Shown: positions 24,519 to 33,914 of the stretch, piece after piece
Layout of the letters: the number at the start of each line of letters is the position of its first letter
Position numbering within the stretch: the stretch's first letter is position 1
Assembly: GCA_004356455.1 (NCBI GenBank)
Contig: SMWZ01000150.1
Location: forward strand, 1-35,434
Length of the DNA: 35,434 nt
Direction of reading: 5' to 3'
From: Deltaproteobacteria bacterium
GTDB taxonomy: Bacteria; Myxococcota_A; UBA9160; SZUA-336
Position numbers and translations under genes: made by a program
The notes under the pieces: model-generated
What the model was told of the DNA's origin: nothing
Seen by the model: the letters and a program-made list of their open reading frames with translations, nothing else
The model's database searches: none

Positions 24519-25894
24519 GTCCCCTCCTCGCCGATCACCTTCGCGATCTCCGCACAGATGTCCCGCGCCAGCTCCTCGATGCGCGCGCGGTCCTCCCCCT
24601 CGATCATTACACGGACCACGGGCTCCGTGCCCGAATAGCGTACGTTTATCCGGCCGCGCCCACGCAGGTCGCGCTGGATGCGCTGGAGCGCGGCCTGCAC
24701 CCCGCTGAGCTCCTCGAGCGGGGGCTTCTCGCGCACGGTGACCGCACGCAAGACCTGGGGCACCGGCTCCATTACGGCGGCCAGCGACGAGAGAGGACGC
24801 TCACTCCTCCGCATCATCGCCAGCACCTGCAGAGCCGTCAGCATCCCGTCTCCCGTGGTATTGTGATCAAGGAAGATAACGTGCCCGGAGGGCTCACCGC
24901 CCAGGTTGAGCTGCTCGCGGCGCATGGCCTCCACCACGTAGCGGTCTCCGACATCGGTGCGCAGCAGCTGGATGCCGGCACGTTTGAGAGCCAGCTCCAG
25001 CCCCAGATTGCACATGATCGTGCCGACCACAGTCTCGCGCGCCAACGTTCCCGAGCGCTGCAGGTCCAGCGCACACATGGCGAGCACGCGGTCTCCGTTC
25101 ACGATCTCGCCGTTCTCATCGCTGAAGATCACACGATCGGCGTCCCCATCCAGTGCGACGCCCAGATCCGCGCGATGGCGGCGCACCGCCTGAGCCACGA
25201 ACTGGGGATGCAGAGCGCCGCAGCCCTCGTTGATGTTGGTGCCGTTGGGGGACGCGGCGATCGGAACCACCTGCGCGCCCAGCTCCTCCAATACCGTGGG
25301 CGCAACCTTGTAGGCCGCTCCATGCGCACAGTCCACCACGATCCGGAGCCCCTCCAGGGACAGTTCCTTGGGAAAGGTCTTCTTGAGAAAAACGATGTAA
25401 CGTCCTGATGCATCATCGATTCTATGAGCTCGTCCAACCTCCGCTCCGACCGGACGCTGCGCCTTGAGCTCGTCCGAGTACATGAGCGCCTCGATCTTCG
25501 CCTCCATCTCATCGGGCAGCTTGAAGCCGTCGCGCGAGAAGAACTTGACGCCGTTGTCCTCGAAGGCGTTGTGTGAGGCCGAGATCATGGCGCCGGCCTC
25601 GCAGCGCATGTCGGTGGTGAGGAAAGCCAGTCCGGGGGTGGACATCGGGCCAACCTGGAGCACGTGTACGCCCATCGAGGCCAAGCCCGCCGCCAGCGCG
25701 TCCTCCAGCATATAGCCCGAGCGGCGCGTGTCCTTGCCGATCAGTACCCGGCGCTCCCCGGCCTCGCGCGGAGAGAGCTGAAAGGCCATGGCCACGGCCC
25801 GGCCCAGCTCGAGCATGATCTCGCCCGTCATCGGGTACAGATTGGCGCGGCCCCGGATGCCATCCGTCCCGAAGAGCTTGCGTGGACGGCTCAC
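24515..25894 (-). CDS. glmM: Phosphoglucosamine mutase
   Basis: 459 aa. It converts glucosamine 6-phosphate to glucosamine 1-phosphate for peptidoglycan and LPS. The N-terminus KLFGTDGIRG is diagnostic, the phospho-serine lies in SASHN (Ser107), the metal loop is DGDADR (249-254), and the substrate loop near the C-terminus is RYSGTEP. The start is GTG at 25894 after a purine-rich stretch. It sits directly downstream of cdaA-cdaR; in Firmicutes GlmM binds and restrains CdaA, and the same gene order here suggests the same coupling between wall-precursor supply and c-di-AMP, although that was shown in other phyla. Confidence 0.97.
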   Translation of the reverse strand: MSRPRKLFGTDGIRGRANLYPMTGEIMLELGRAVAMAFQLSPREAGERRVLIGKDTRRSGYMLEDALAAGLASMGVHVLQVGPMSTPGLAFLTTDMRCEAGAMISASHNAFEDNGVKFFSRDGFKLPDEMEAKIEALMYSDELKAQRPVGAEVGRAHRIDDASGRYIVFLKKTFPKELSLEGLRIVVDCAHGAAYKVAPTVLEELGAQVVPIAASPNGTNINEGCGALHPQFVAQAVRRHRADLGVALDGDADRVIFSDENGEIVNGDRVLAMCALDLQRSGTLARETVVGTIMCNLGLELALKRAGIQLLRTDVGDRYVVEAMRREQLNLGGEPSGHVIFLDHNTTGDGMLTALQVLAMMRRSERPLSSLAAVMEPVPQVLRAVTVREKPPLEELSGVQAALQRIQRDLRGRGRINVRYSGTEPVVRVMIEGEDRARIEELARDICAEIAKVIGEEGT

Positions 25895-25910
25895 ACCTCT
25901 CTCCCTCTCC

Positions 25911-26585
25911 CTAGGACTTCTCGTCCATCTCGGGGATCCGCTCCACGTGCACCACCACGCGCACAGGCTTTCCCCGGTCTTCCCCCGCGCGCCAAACGTA
26001 GGCCAGGTCCAGGGAGAGCGGAACCTCCTGCACGGTGGTCACCCGTAGCTGGCTCACATCCACGCGCTCGGTCACGATCTCCCGCAGCCGGAGCACGGTC
26101 TTGCGGGCGCCCTCGAGCTTGAGCTCCTTCGGCTCCACGCTCACGCCCGTCACCCGGTAGCCCGGCGGCGGCTCGCCCACCCAGTCCACCCGCACCCGCA
26201 CCCGCTTGCTGATCACGGGCTCGATCTGGAGCACCACGGCCGATGGCGCCCGGGCCAGGATGCTGGCACCGCGCGGCAGCAGGGCCTCAATGCGATCCTT
26301 GCTGATGGGCACCGACCTCTGCCCCGACTTCGCCCCATCCAGCGAGATCGGATAGCGCAGCAGGCTCTTGCGGGCCGCGCGCACGGCCGCGCGGCTGCCC
26401 TCGATGGTCACGTTGACCTCGCCCACCGACTGGCCCAGCAGCACCAGCTTCTTGGGCAGGTCCTCGATCACGATGGGCAGGTCGAGGCTCTCCTTGACCG
26501 AGCTGAAGCCCTGCGCGACCAGCCACAACGATAACGCCACCAGCAGGGCCGTGAGCTTGTAAAGCAGGTTATCGAAGATCCGCAT
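25911..26585 (-). CDS. cdaR: CdaR/YbbR-domain regulator of diadenylate cyclase
   Basis: 224 aa. A single N-terminal membrane span (about 9-26, NLLYKLTALLVALSLWLVAQ) is followed by YbbR-type beta-rich modules of roughly 75 residues; the second contains KRVRVRVDWVGEPPPGYRV and VEPKELKLEG. By family knowledge it is exported outside the membrane and modulates the cyclase CdaA. The ATG is 3 nt after the cdaA stop. It has about two recognisable YbbR units, fewer than the four of some Firmicute proteins. Confidence 0.92.
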   Translation of the reverse strand: MRIFDNLLYKLTALLVALSLWLVAQGFSSVKESLDLPIVIEDLPKKLVLLGQSVGEVNVTIEGSRAAVRAARKSLLRYPISLDGAKSGQRSVPISKDRIEALLPRGASILARAPSAVVLQIEPVISKRVRVRVDWVGEPPPGYRVTGVSVEPKELKLEGARKTVLRLREIVTERVDVSQLRVTTVQEVPLSLDLAYVWRAGEDRGKPVRVVVHVERIPEMDEKS

Positions 26586-26588
26586 GCC

Positions 26589-27443
26589 CTAGTTCGACTC
26601 TTGGGGAACGTGTACGCCCTTCACATCCTCGGACTCGCCCTCATCACCCTCTCGCCGCGCGTCCCCGAGCACGCGCAGCAGCGACTGACGCAGGATCGAC
26701 CCTTCCAGGTCTTCCGAGATCTCCTCGCCGACGACCATCGAGATGTTCCCGGTCTCCTCGGACACCACCACCGCGATCGCATCCGTCTCCTCCGCAACCC
26801 CGAGCGCAGCGCGGTGCCGGGTACCGAGCGTGCTGGGGAGGTTGTTGCGCATGGCCAGCGGCAGGATGCAGCCCGCGGACGAGATGCGGCTCTGCCGGAT
26901 CAGCACGGCGCCATCGTGCAGCGGCGAGTACGGCAGGAAAATCGAGATCAACAGATCCCGCGAGAGCTCGGCGTCCAGTCCGGTGCCAAGCTCCAGGTAC
27001 TCCTCCAGGCTGATCTTACGTTCGATCACGATCAGTGCGCCCACCCGTCGTTGAGCCAGGGATTGGCAGGCCCGCACGATCTCTTCGATGGCCAGCGCCT
27101 TCTGGTGCAGCCCCGCGCTGAACAAGCCCTTGCCCACACGCGTGAGCGCGCGCCGGATATCCGCCTGGAAGATCACGATCACGATCAGCACACCCCAGGT
27201 GAAGAAGTTATCGAGCAAAAATCCCAGCGTCGGAAGCTCGAGCTGTTCGATTAGTAGCCAGAGCAGCACCAGCACCAACAGGCCGAGCGTCATCTGCGCG
27301 GCCCGAGTGCCCTTGATCAGCAGCAGCAGCCAGTAGACGACAGCCGCGACCAGCAGGATGTCGAGCGTGTCCCAGAACGGGTGATAGTTCTCGGAGAGCT
27401 TCATCCAGGCGACCTGTAGCCAGGCAAAGAGCGCCTCGATCAT
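26589..27443 (-). CDS. cdaA: Diadenylate cyclase CdaA (c-di-AMP synthase)
   Basis: 284 aa. Three N-terminal membrane spans (about 29-45, 52-68, 76-93) are followed by the DisA_N cyclase domain. Catalytic motifs are DGA (177-179, SPLHDGAVLI) and RHR (209-211, LGTRHRAALG). It makes cyclic di-AMP from two ATP. A charged C-terminal tail (262-284) is extra. No c-di-AMP phosphodiesterase or recognised receptor is in the window. It overlaps folP by 4 nt and lies 3 nt before cdaR. Confidence 0.96.
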   Translation of the reverse strand: MIEALFAWLQVAWMKLSENYHPFWDTLDILLVAAVVYWLLLLIKGTRAAQMTLGLLVLVLLWLLIEQLELPTLGFLLDNFFTWGVLIVIVIFQADIRRALTRVGKGLFSAGLHQKALAIEEIVRACQSLAQRRVGALIVIERKISLEEYLELGTGLDAELSRDLLISIFLPYSPLHDGAVLIRQSRISSAGCILPLAMRNNLPSTLGTRHRAALGVAEETDAIAVVVSEETGNISMVVGEEISEDLEGSILRQSLLRVLGDARREGDEGESEDVKGVHVPQESN

Positions 27444-28291
27444 GCTCGGGCCCTCCGAATCGCCTGCGCCACCAGGACCGCCTCACGCGCGCTACCCACG
27501 TCGTGAACCCGCACGGCCGAGGCCCCGGCCAGAACGCAGGCTGCGACCGCCGCCAGCGTCGCGGGCAGTCGATCCTCGAAGGACGCTCCCGTGATCTTCC
27601 CCAGGAAGCTCTTGTGCGAGGGACCGACCAGGACCGGGTAGCCCGTGTCCGCGAGTTCCGACAACCGCGCAATCAGAGGCAGGTTGTGGCGGATGGGATC
27701 TTTGCCAAAGCCCAGTCCCGGATCGAGCCAGATGCGGTCGCGCTCCACGCCGGCCGCCTGCGCGAGCAACGCTTGCGTCAGGAGCTCATGCCTCACATCC
27801 GCCACCACATCGTCGTACCTCGGTGCCAGCTGCATCGTGCGCGGCTCGCCCCGCATGTGATTCAGGATCAGCAGCGCCCCATGCTCCGCGCACACGCGTG
27901 CAAGATCCGGATCACGCAGGCCCGCCACAGCGTTGACGGCGGAAGCGCCCCGCTTCAGGGCTTCCTGGGCGACCGCCGCACGCCGCGTATCGACCGAGAT
28001 CGGCGTCTCGGTGTGCTTGGACAGCTCCTCGATCACGGGCAGGACGCGGCGACACTCTTCCAGCTGCGGCACCGGGCTCGAGCCCGGTCGTGTTGACTCA
28101 CCGCCGACGTCCAGCAGATCCGCTCCTTCCTCGCACAGCTGGAGGGCGTGTGCAACTGCCCGCTCGACCGAGTCATAGCGACCGCCGTCATGGAAGGAAT
28201 CCGGGGTCACGTTCACGATCCCGACGAGCGCGACGCACTCCACGCTCCCCCCACTGCCAAGGTCCCTCCCCAATGCGGGCCGCTCGGGCAT
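27440..28291 (-). CDS. folP: Dihydropteroate synthase
   Basis: 283 aa. It joins p-aminobenzoate to the pterin diphosphate in folate synthesis. Motifs are GIVNVTPDSFHDGG (24-37), GGESTRPGS, ISVDTRR, DPGLGFGK and GPSHKSFLG, with a final VRVHDV carrying the conserved Arg. The usual IND segment reads VNAVAGL, keeping the pterin-contacting Asn. The ATG overlaps the ftsH TAA as TAATG, a classic termination-reinitiation junction, and the 3' end overlaps cdaA by 4 nt. Confidence 0.96.
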   Translation of the reverse strand: MPERPALGRDLGSGGSVECVALVGIVNVTPDSFHDGGRYDSVERAVAHALQLCEEGADLLDVGGESTRPGSSPVPQLEECRRVLPVIEELSKHTETPISVDTRRAAVAQEALKRGASAVNAVAGLRDPDLARVCAEHGALLILNHMRGEPRTMQLAPRYDDVVADVRHELLTQALLAQAAGVERDRIWLDPGLGFGKDPIRHNLPLIARLSELADTGYPVLVGPSHKSFLGKITGASFEDRLPATLAAVAACVLAGASAVRVHDVGSAREAVLVAQAIRRARA

Positions 28292-30210
28292 TACCCCGGG
28301 ATCGGCTCGGGGTCCGGGATCGGTCTCTCCCGTAAGGGCGTCTTCTCCTCTCCCCCTTCCGGCTCAGAGCCGGTCTGAGCCGCTGGTAAGGCGGCCTCGG
28401 GCTGCGGCAGGGGGGGAAGCTCACGCCCCTCGAGGAGGAGCTGGAGGTCGCTCAGTCCGAGGGTCTCGCGCTCGAGAAGCGCCTCGGCGATGCGGTCAAG
28501 CGCATCCCGCTTCTCGACGATGCGGTCCTTGGCCAGAGCATAGGAGTCGCCCAGGATCGCGAGCACCTCCTCGTCGATCTCGTGGGCCTTCTCTTCACTG
28601 TGTCCGCGGATACGACCAATATCCCGACCCAGAAAGACCTCGCCGCCGCCATCGTCCAGTGACATCGGACCCAGCTTCTCGCTCATTCCGTAGCTGCACA
28701 CCATCTCTCGCGCGATACTCGTGGCCCGCTTGAGATCATCCGCAGCGCCCGTCGAGAAGTGCCCGAAGACGACCTCCTCCGCAGCCCGGCCGCCCATGGC
28801 ATGCGTGATCTTCGCCAGCAACTGCCGGCGCAGCACGATGTTCCGATCCTCGGTCGGCAGGGTTTGTGTCACCCCGAGCGCCATACCCCGCGGGATGATC
28901 GACACCTTGTGCACCGGGTCGCAGTCCTCGTCCAGCATGGCCACCAGGGCGTGTCCGCCCTCGTGCACGGCGATGGTCCGACGCTCCTCTTCCGTGAGTA
29001 TGAGGCTGCGCCGCTCGGTTCCCATCATAACCTTGTCCTTGGCGAGCTCCAGATCATGCAGCGTGACCGAGTCAGCCTCGTGTCGGGCCGCGAGCAGCGC
29101 GGCCTCGTTCACCAGGTTCTCCAGGTCTGCGCCGGAGAAGCCAGGCGTACCGCGCGCGATCACGACCAGCTCGACCTCGGGCGCGAGCAGGATGCGGCGC
29201 GCGTGAACCCGCAGGATGGCCTCGCGCCCGCGCAGGTCCGGCAGGCTCACGACCACGTGCCGATCGAAGCGCCCCGGCCGCAGCATCGCTGGATCCAGAA
29301 CGTCGGGACGGTTGGTCGCCGCGATGATGATCACCCCTTCGTTGGACTCGAAGCCATCCATCTCCACCAGCAGCTGGTTGAGCGTCTGCTCGCGCTCGTC
29401 GTGCCCACCTCCCAGGCCCGCGCCTCGATGCCGGCCGACGGCATCGATCTCGTCGATGAACACGATGCAGGGCGCGTTCTTTTTGCCCTGCGCGAAGAGG
29501 TCGCGCACGCGGCTCGCGCCGACCCCGACGAACATCTCCACGAAATCGGAGCCCGAGATGCTGAAGAAGGGAACCCCAGCCTCGCCCGCAATGGCCCGCG
29601 CCAGCAGAGTCTTGCCCGTCCCGGGGGCACCTACCAGAAGCACCCCCTTGGGGATGCGTCCACCCAGGCGCGTAAACCTCTTGGGGTCGCGCAGGAACGA
29701 GACGATCTCCTCGAGCTCGGCCTTGGCTTCTTCGATCCCGGCCACATCCTGGAACGTCACGCGCTGCTGGTCCTCGGAGAGCAGGCGCGCACGCGCCTTG
29801 CCGAAGCTCATGGCCTTGCCTCCTCCGGCCTGAAGCTGGCGAAAGAGCAGGAACCACAGTCCGATGAAGAGGATCATGGGCAGCCAGCTAATCAGGAGCG
29901 TGTTCCAGAGACTGGAGTCATCGGGCGGCTCGTATTTGACCTTGACGTCGTGCTCGCGCAGCAGTCGCGTGCGCAGCTCGTCCTCCACGGGGCCACGGCT
30001 GCGGAAGGTCTGATCCGAGCGCGTTCGTCCCTCGATCAGGTCCTGCTGAATGCGGACTTCCGAGATCTCTCCAGCCTCGAGCTTGTAGATGAACTCCGAA
30101 TAATCGAGTTCGTTGGTCTCCTTGGGGGCCCCGCTCCAGAAGCTGAAGATGGCCAGCATCACCAGGATGCCCATGGCCAGGGTCAGCATGTTCTTGTAGA
30201 ACTGATTCAA
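28291..30210 (-). CDS. ftsH: ATP-dependent membrane zinc metalloprotease FtsH
   Basis: 639 aa. Two membrane spans (about 8-25 and 103-122) flank a periplasmic loop. The AAA module has Walker A GAPGTGKT (194-201), Walker B VFIDE, the pore loop MFVGVG and arginine fingers in RPGRFDR (311-317). The zinc site is HEGGH (416-420), with the third ligand expected in the following helical region. It degrades misfolded membrane proteins and selected regulators. The start is TTG at 30210 with AGGAG 5-6 nt upstream. It lies 51 bp after tilS and leads into folP by TAATG. The proline-rich acidic tail (about 605-639) is presumably disordered. Confidence 0.97.
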   Translation of the reverse strand: MNQFYKNMLTLAMGILVMLAIFSFWSGAPKETNELDYSEFIYKLEAGEISEVRIQQDLIEGRTRSDQTFRSRGPVEDELRTRLLREHDVKVKYEPPDDSSLWNTLLISWLPMILFIGLWFLLFRQLQAGGGKAMSFGKARARLLSEDQQRVTFQDVAGIEEAKAELEEIVSFLRDPKRFTRLGGRIPKGVLLVGAPGTGKTLLARAIAGEAGVPFFSISGSDFVEMFVGVGASRVRDLFAQGKKNAPCIVFIDEIDAVGRHRGAGLGGGHDEREQTLNQLLVEMDGFESNEGVIIIAATNRPDVLDPAMLRPGRFDRHVVVSLPDLRGREAILRVHARRILLAPEVELVVIARGTPGFSGADLENLVNEAALLAARHEADSVTLHDLELAKDKVMMGTERRSLILTEEERRTIAVHEGGHALVAMLDEDCDPVHKVSIIPRGMALGVTQTLPTEDRNIVLRRQLLAKITHAMGGRAAEEVVFGHFSTGAADDLKRATSIAREMVCSYGMSEKLGPMSLDDGGGEVFLGRDIGRIRGHSEEKAHEIDEEVLAILGDSYALAKDRIVEKRDALDRIAEALLERETLGLSDLQLLLEGRELPPLPQPEAALPAAQTGSEPEGGEEKTPLRERPIPDPEPIPG

Positions 30211-30261
30211 GCGAGCTCCTCGAGCTTCGATCGCGCTAAGCGCGCGAGATTCCTCGAAATT

Positions 30262-31641
30262 CTAACAACTCTCCAGATGCGGGGAAAGCGGGTCAGCAAC
30301 CAGCTCCCAGCCGCTCTTGTCCAGACCCTGGCGAGCGGTGCGCGCGAGTGGCAGGTGCGCCAGCCCCACGACCCAGATCACCTCGCTCGCCAGCTCCACC
30401 ACCACCGCGCGCGCCCTCGCCCTGCGAGACCATCGGGCAGCGGCAAATAGATCCTGAAGCGGGATCGCAGTCGCCTTCTCCGTCGAACGCATGTGGTCTC
30501 CGGGCAAGGGGCTACGCACCACCAACGGTCTCGAGAGCTGCGTGGGCAGCAGGAGCGTTTCGCGGCTGGAGTCATGTGCGCGCATACGACGCCAGCTGAG
30601 ACGTAGGTCGCGCTCCGGCAATTCGAGTGCATGCGGCGGGCATAACTCGCAGGAGAACGGGCGTGGGAAGCTCGGCCCCGACTCGGGCCCCAGCCAGAAA
30701 CGATCCCGGTCACAGAGAAGCGTCATGGCCTGGGGTAGCGAGAGCCTCTTGCCGCTATCAGCGCGCTCCAGGAACCGCAGCACGCGTCCCAGGTGCGTAG
30801 CCGAGATCCGCTCCCCCAGGCCTCGCCGCTCCAGCAGCTCCACTACGGCCTGCGCACGAAGCCACGGAGAGAGCTCCGCCAGCTCGGCCGCATCGATCCA
30901 GACACCCCCGTCCCGTTCCTCGAGCGCGCGCGCCAGGGTCGGTGCCACGGCATCCCGGAAGAAGCTTGCCATCTCACGGGCGGTCTGCGCGAGCTCTCCG
31001 AGCTTTCGTACGGCGGCCGGGTGAATCGCCTCCAGCACGGGCAGCACGTCGGCGCGCAGCCGATTCCGGGGGATGGAGAGGTCCGCATTGCTCTCGTCCT
31101 CGCGCCAGCCCAGGCCTCGCTCCTGCAGGTAGCGACGCAACTCCTCGCGGCGCACGCTCAAGAGGGGGCGCAGGAGGCGTTCGGCGGCGGAGTGCGGCGC
31201 AATGCTCGCCAGGCCTCTCGGGCCCGTACCACGCACTGCGCGCAGCAGCAAGGTCTCGGCCTGGTCGTCCAGTGTGTGCGCGGTGGCGACGTACCTGTAA
31301 CCACCCCCCTCTCGCAGCTGGGCGAGGGCCGCATAGCGCAGGGCGCGTGCGCGGGCTTCGGGTGAGCGGCCATCCCGCGCGGCCGCATCTACCTGCGCGC
31401 AGTGGAAGGGAACCCCGAGCGCACGTGCGCGCGCGCGCACGAACTCCACGTCGTCGTCGGCCGCGGCCTTGCGTAGCCCGTGATGGACATGCGCGACACC
31501 GACGCGCTGACCCAACGCCAGCAGGATCTGAAGCAGCGCACATGAGTCCGCACCGCCGGAGACCGCCACCAGCAGGGGCTCGCTGCGCGCGACCCCCTGC
31601 GCGCTCAGAAAGGAGGAGACTTTGAGGTGCGCATTCGCCAC
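30262..31641 (-). CDS. tilS: tRNA(Ile)-lysidine synthase
   Basis: 459 aa. It puts lysine on C34 of tRNA-Ile(CAU) so that it reads AUA. It has the PP-loop SGGADS (28-33), VAHVHHGLR, and the family segment ATAHTLDDQAETLLLR. A TilS substrate-binding domain (about 225-300) and a C-terminal domain with LPLQDLFAAA-like sequence follow. The start is GTG at 31641. It is the first gene of the long minus-strand cluster and divergent from the kinase. The tilS-ftsH order is common in bacteria. Confidence 0.95.
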   Translation of the reverse strand: MANAHLKVSSFLSAQGVARSEPLLVAVSGGADSCALLQILLALGQRVGVAHVHHGLRKAAADDDVEFVRARARALGVPFHCAQVDAAARDGRSPEARARALRYAALAQLREGGGYRYVATAHTLDDQAETLLLRAVRGTGPRGLASIAPHSAAERLLRPLLSVRREELRRYLQERGLGWREDESNADLSIPRNRLRADVLPVLEAIHPAAVRKLGELAQTAREMASFFRDAVAPTLARALEERDGGVWIDAAELAELSPWLRAQAVVELLERRGLGERISATHLGRVLRFLERADSGKRLSLPQAMTLLCDRDRFWLGPESGPSFPRPFSCELCPPHALELPERDLRLSWRRMRAHDSSRETLLLPTQLSRPLVVRSPLPGDHMRSTEKATAIPLQDLFAAARWSRRARARAVVVELASEVIWVVGLAHLPLARTARQGLDKSGWELVADPLSPHLESC

Positions 31642-31835
31642 GACCGAAAGGTAGATCGGAACCGCCAGGGACCCCAGCCCGGCCTTGGACGCCTCGCCTC
31701 CAAATGCTCAAAACCCGTCGGCAACTCGCCGAAGATTCCGAGAGACACGAAGTGCATGCGTCTGTCCGGGGTCCAGGGGGGGCCACCGCGTCAGCCGGAT
31801 GCCGGGAGAGCCGCTTGGGAGAGGACGGGAGCCGA

Positions 31836-33914
31836 TTGCCCGACGTAGCCGGTCAGCCACTGGCGTCCCTGCTGGACTGGCTCCACACCCTTCCCACGAA
31901 TGAGCCAGCAACGCTGGTGCCGCTCGTGGCTGCGGCCCTCGTGCTCATCCTGGTGTGGGCGACGGCGCGCCGAAAGCAGTCGAGTGAGCTCGAGCCCTAC
32001 AAAGACCCCGAGGAGCAGATCCAGGCGCTGATTGCACGCAACCGCTACGACGAGGCCGGGCAAATGCGCCTGGACCAGGGCGCATTTGACAAGGCTCGGG
32101 CGCTGTTTCAGAACAGCGGCAACCTCAACAAGGTGGCGCTCTGCTACCTCTCGCTGAAGCGGCACCATGAGGCGGCACAGGTGTATCTGCAGCTGGGTCG
32201 TCACGCGGAAGCAGCGCACTACTTCCAGCTCGGGGGTGCCTGGAAAGAAGCCGCGTCATCGCTGCAGCAGCTCGGTAGCTTGCGGGAGGCGGCCGAGCTG
32301 TACGAGCGTGCGGGTGAGATCGGGAAGGCAGCCCATCTGCTGCGCAGCCTGGGAGACGCCGAGAGCGCGGCACGGCTGTTTGAAAGCGCCGGCTTCGGGG
32401 CCGAGGCCGCGGCCGCGCTGCTTGTCGCCCATGGCCGGGAGCCCGCGGTGCTGAAGCGAGCCGGGCACCTCTTTGAGGAGGCCGGCGACATACGTCGGGC
32501 GGCCGAGTGCTACGCGGGCGCGGCGGATTGGCTCCGGGCCGCCCAACTCTTTGAGGCCATTCGCGAATTCGCCCTCGCGGGCCAGGTCTACGAACGCGCA
32601 CAGGCATGGAGCCAGGCAGGGGCCGCCTACGAAAGGGCGGGATCCTACACCGAGGCGCGCGCGAACTACGAGCGCGCCGGCGACACGCTGCGCGCAGTAC
32701 AGCTCGCGCAGTCCATGGGCAATCTGCTCGATGCCGGGCGGGGCTTTTACGAGCTTGGTTCGTACGAGCGCGCGACCGAGGTGCTGCAGGGCATTCCGCC
32801 CAACTCGAGCGACAGCCGCGAAGCCACGCTGCTGATGGGACGCATCTTTCTCGAGAAGGGCCTGTTCGAGCGGGCGAAGGAAATGCTGCGTCCGATCACG
32901 CCGGAGCAAGCAGGGTCGAAGGAGGATCTTGCCCCACTGCTGCTTCTGGCCAGCGTGCATGAGCGCGCGCACGAGCTCCTGCCAGCCACACATCTGCTCG
33001 AAAGAATCGTGGCCTTCGATCCCACCTACGAGGACGTAGCGGAGCGCCTGGAGCGCCTGCAGGAGCAAGCCTGGGGGGGCTCCGGGTCCAGCGCGGCGGA
33101 TTATTACACGGAGCGCTACGAGATCCGCGACGAGATCGGTCGGGGCGGCATGGGCATCGTGTACCTGGCCCAGGACCGCGATCTCGAGCGCCCGGTAGCC
33201 ATCAAATTCCTCCCGGCCAAACTCGCCGCCCAGGCCAACGCCGTCAAGATGATCCGGCAGGAAGCGCGAGCGGCCGCCGCCATGAACCACCCGAACATCG
33301 TCCACCTCTACGATTGCGCCGTGATCGGGGGGCGCCCCTGCATCGTGATGGAGTATGTGCGCGGTAAGACCGTGCGCGAGCTGATGCGAGAGCCCGATCC
33401 GAAGCAGAAACGCCCGCTCGCCCCGCGTCTGGTGGCCGAGATCGCACGGGACATCTGCTACGCGCTCGAGTACGCACATAGCCAGAGCGTGATTCACCGC
33501 GACGTGAAGCCCGGCAACATTCTGCTGCCGGAGGACGGAAGCGCCAAGCTCATGGACTTCGGGATCAGCGAGGTCGTCGAGTCCGGGACCCGTCCCGGCG
33601 GGGGCACCACGACGAAGGGAACACCCCAGTACATGCCGCCGGAACAAATTCGTGGTCTTGAGATCGACGGACGAACGGACCTCTACGCGCTGGGTATCTC
33701 GATGTTCGAGATGCTCACGAGCCTACGCCCCTTCCGCGGCAAGAAGATCATGGAGCAACAGCTCACCCGTGACCTCCCGGACCCGTGCGAGCTCGTGCCG
33801 GAGATCCCCGAAGAGCTGGTCGTGATTCTCACCAAAGCCGCGCAAAAACGGCCCGAGGGCCGCTTCGCCACGGCGGGTGAGATGGCGGCCGCCCTCAGCT
33901 TCTATCTCTCGTAA
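31836..33914 (+). CDS. Membrane-anchored Ser/Thr protein kinase with N-terminal 13-residue helical-repeat solenoid
   Basis: 692 aa from TTG 31836, which has GGGAG 4 nt upstream. An in-frame ATG at 31704 adds 44 residues that look non-coding, and that ATG has no ribosome-binding site. Order: one membrane span (about 25-43, ending ATARRKQ, so the rest is cytoplasmic by the positive-inside rule); solenoid of 13-residue repeats (70-321); a looser helical segment (322-410); kinase domain (about 428-690). Kinase motifs: G-loop GRGGMGIV (435-442), VAIK (Lys457), HRDVKPGN (554-561), DFG (574-576), activation-loop end GTPQYMPPE. All catalytic residues are present and it is of the RD class. Most bacterial kinases carry the kinase first and sensor last; this is reversed, with almost nothing outside the membrane, so the solenoid is the likely input or scaffold. 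Substrate unknown. Confidence 0.9.
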   Translation: MPDVAGQPLASLLDWLHTLPTNEPATLVPLVAAALVLILVWATARRKQSSELEPYKDPEEQIQALIARNRYDEAGQMRLDQGAFDKARALFQNSGNLNKVALCYLSLKRHHEAAQVYLQLGRHAEAAHYFQLGGAWKEAASSLQQLGSLREAAELYERAGEIGKAAHLLRSLGDAESAARLFESAGFGAEAAAALLVAHGREPAVLKRAGHLFEEAGDIRRAAECYAGAADWLRAAQLFEAIREFALAGQVYERAQAWSQAGAAYERAGSYTEARANYERAGDTLRAVQLAQSMGNLLDAGRGFYELGSYERATEVLQGIPPNSSDSREATLLMGRIFLEKGLFERAKEMLRPITPEQAGSKEDLAPLLLLASVHERAHELLPATHLLERIVAFDPTYEDVAERLERLQEQAWGGSGSSAADYYTERYEIRDEIGRGGMGIVYLAQDRDLERPVAIKFLPAKLAAQANAVKMIRQEARAAAAMNHPNIVHLYDCAVIGGRPCIVMEYVRGKTVRELMREPDPKQKRPLAPRLVAEIARDICYALEYAHSQSVIHRDVKPGNILLPEDGSAKLMDFGISEVVESGTRPGGGTTTKGTPQYMPPEQIRGLEIDGRTDLYALGISMFEMLTSLRPFRGKKIMEQQLTRDLPDPCELVPEIPEELVVILTKAAQKRPEGRFATAGEMAAALSFYLS
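32043..32798 (+). repeat. Seventeen tandem 13-residue (39-bp) repeats within the kinase gene
   Basis: Nine exact 13-residue units (32043-32393), an irregular 31-residue break (32394-32486), then eight more exact units (32487-32798). The consensus is xxxEAAxLYExAG: Ala at positions 5-6, an aromatic or Leu at 9, Gly at 13. Examples are SLREAAELYERAG, DAESAARLFESAG and SYTEARANYERAG. No unit in either block gains or loses a residue. The DNA copies have diverged, so this is an old protein repeat rather than a recent duplication. Each unit would be a short helix plus a tight turn. Confidence 0.88.

Noticed and set aside
30232..30244. CGCGC-TAA-GCGCG hairpin between tilS and ftsH as a terminator
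   Set aside because: The stem is only 5 bp with no T-run, and the 51-bp gap suggests co-transcription rather than termination.
28759..30450. 563-codon plus-strand open frame opposite ftsH
   Set aside because: Antisense shadow of FtsH, which has every catalytic motif.
31704..31835. ATG start of the kinase at 31704
   Set aside because: The 44 extra residues look like translated intergenic DNA and have no ribosome-binding site. TTG 31836 has GGGAG and starts shortly before the membrane span. I cannot exclude the longer form.
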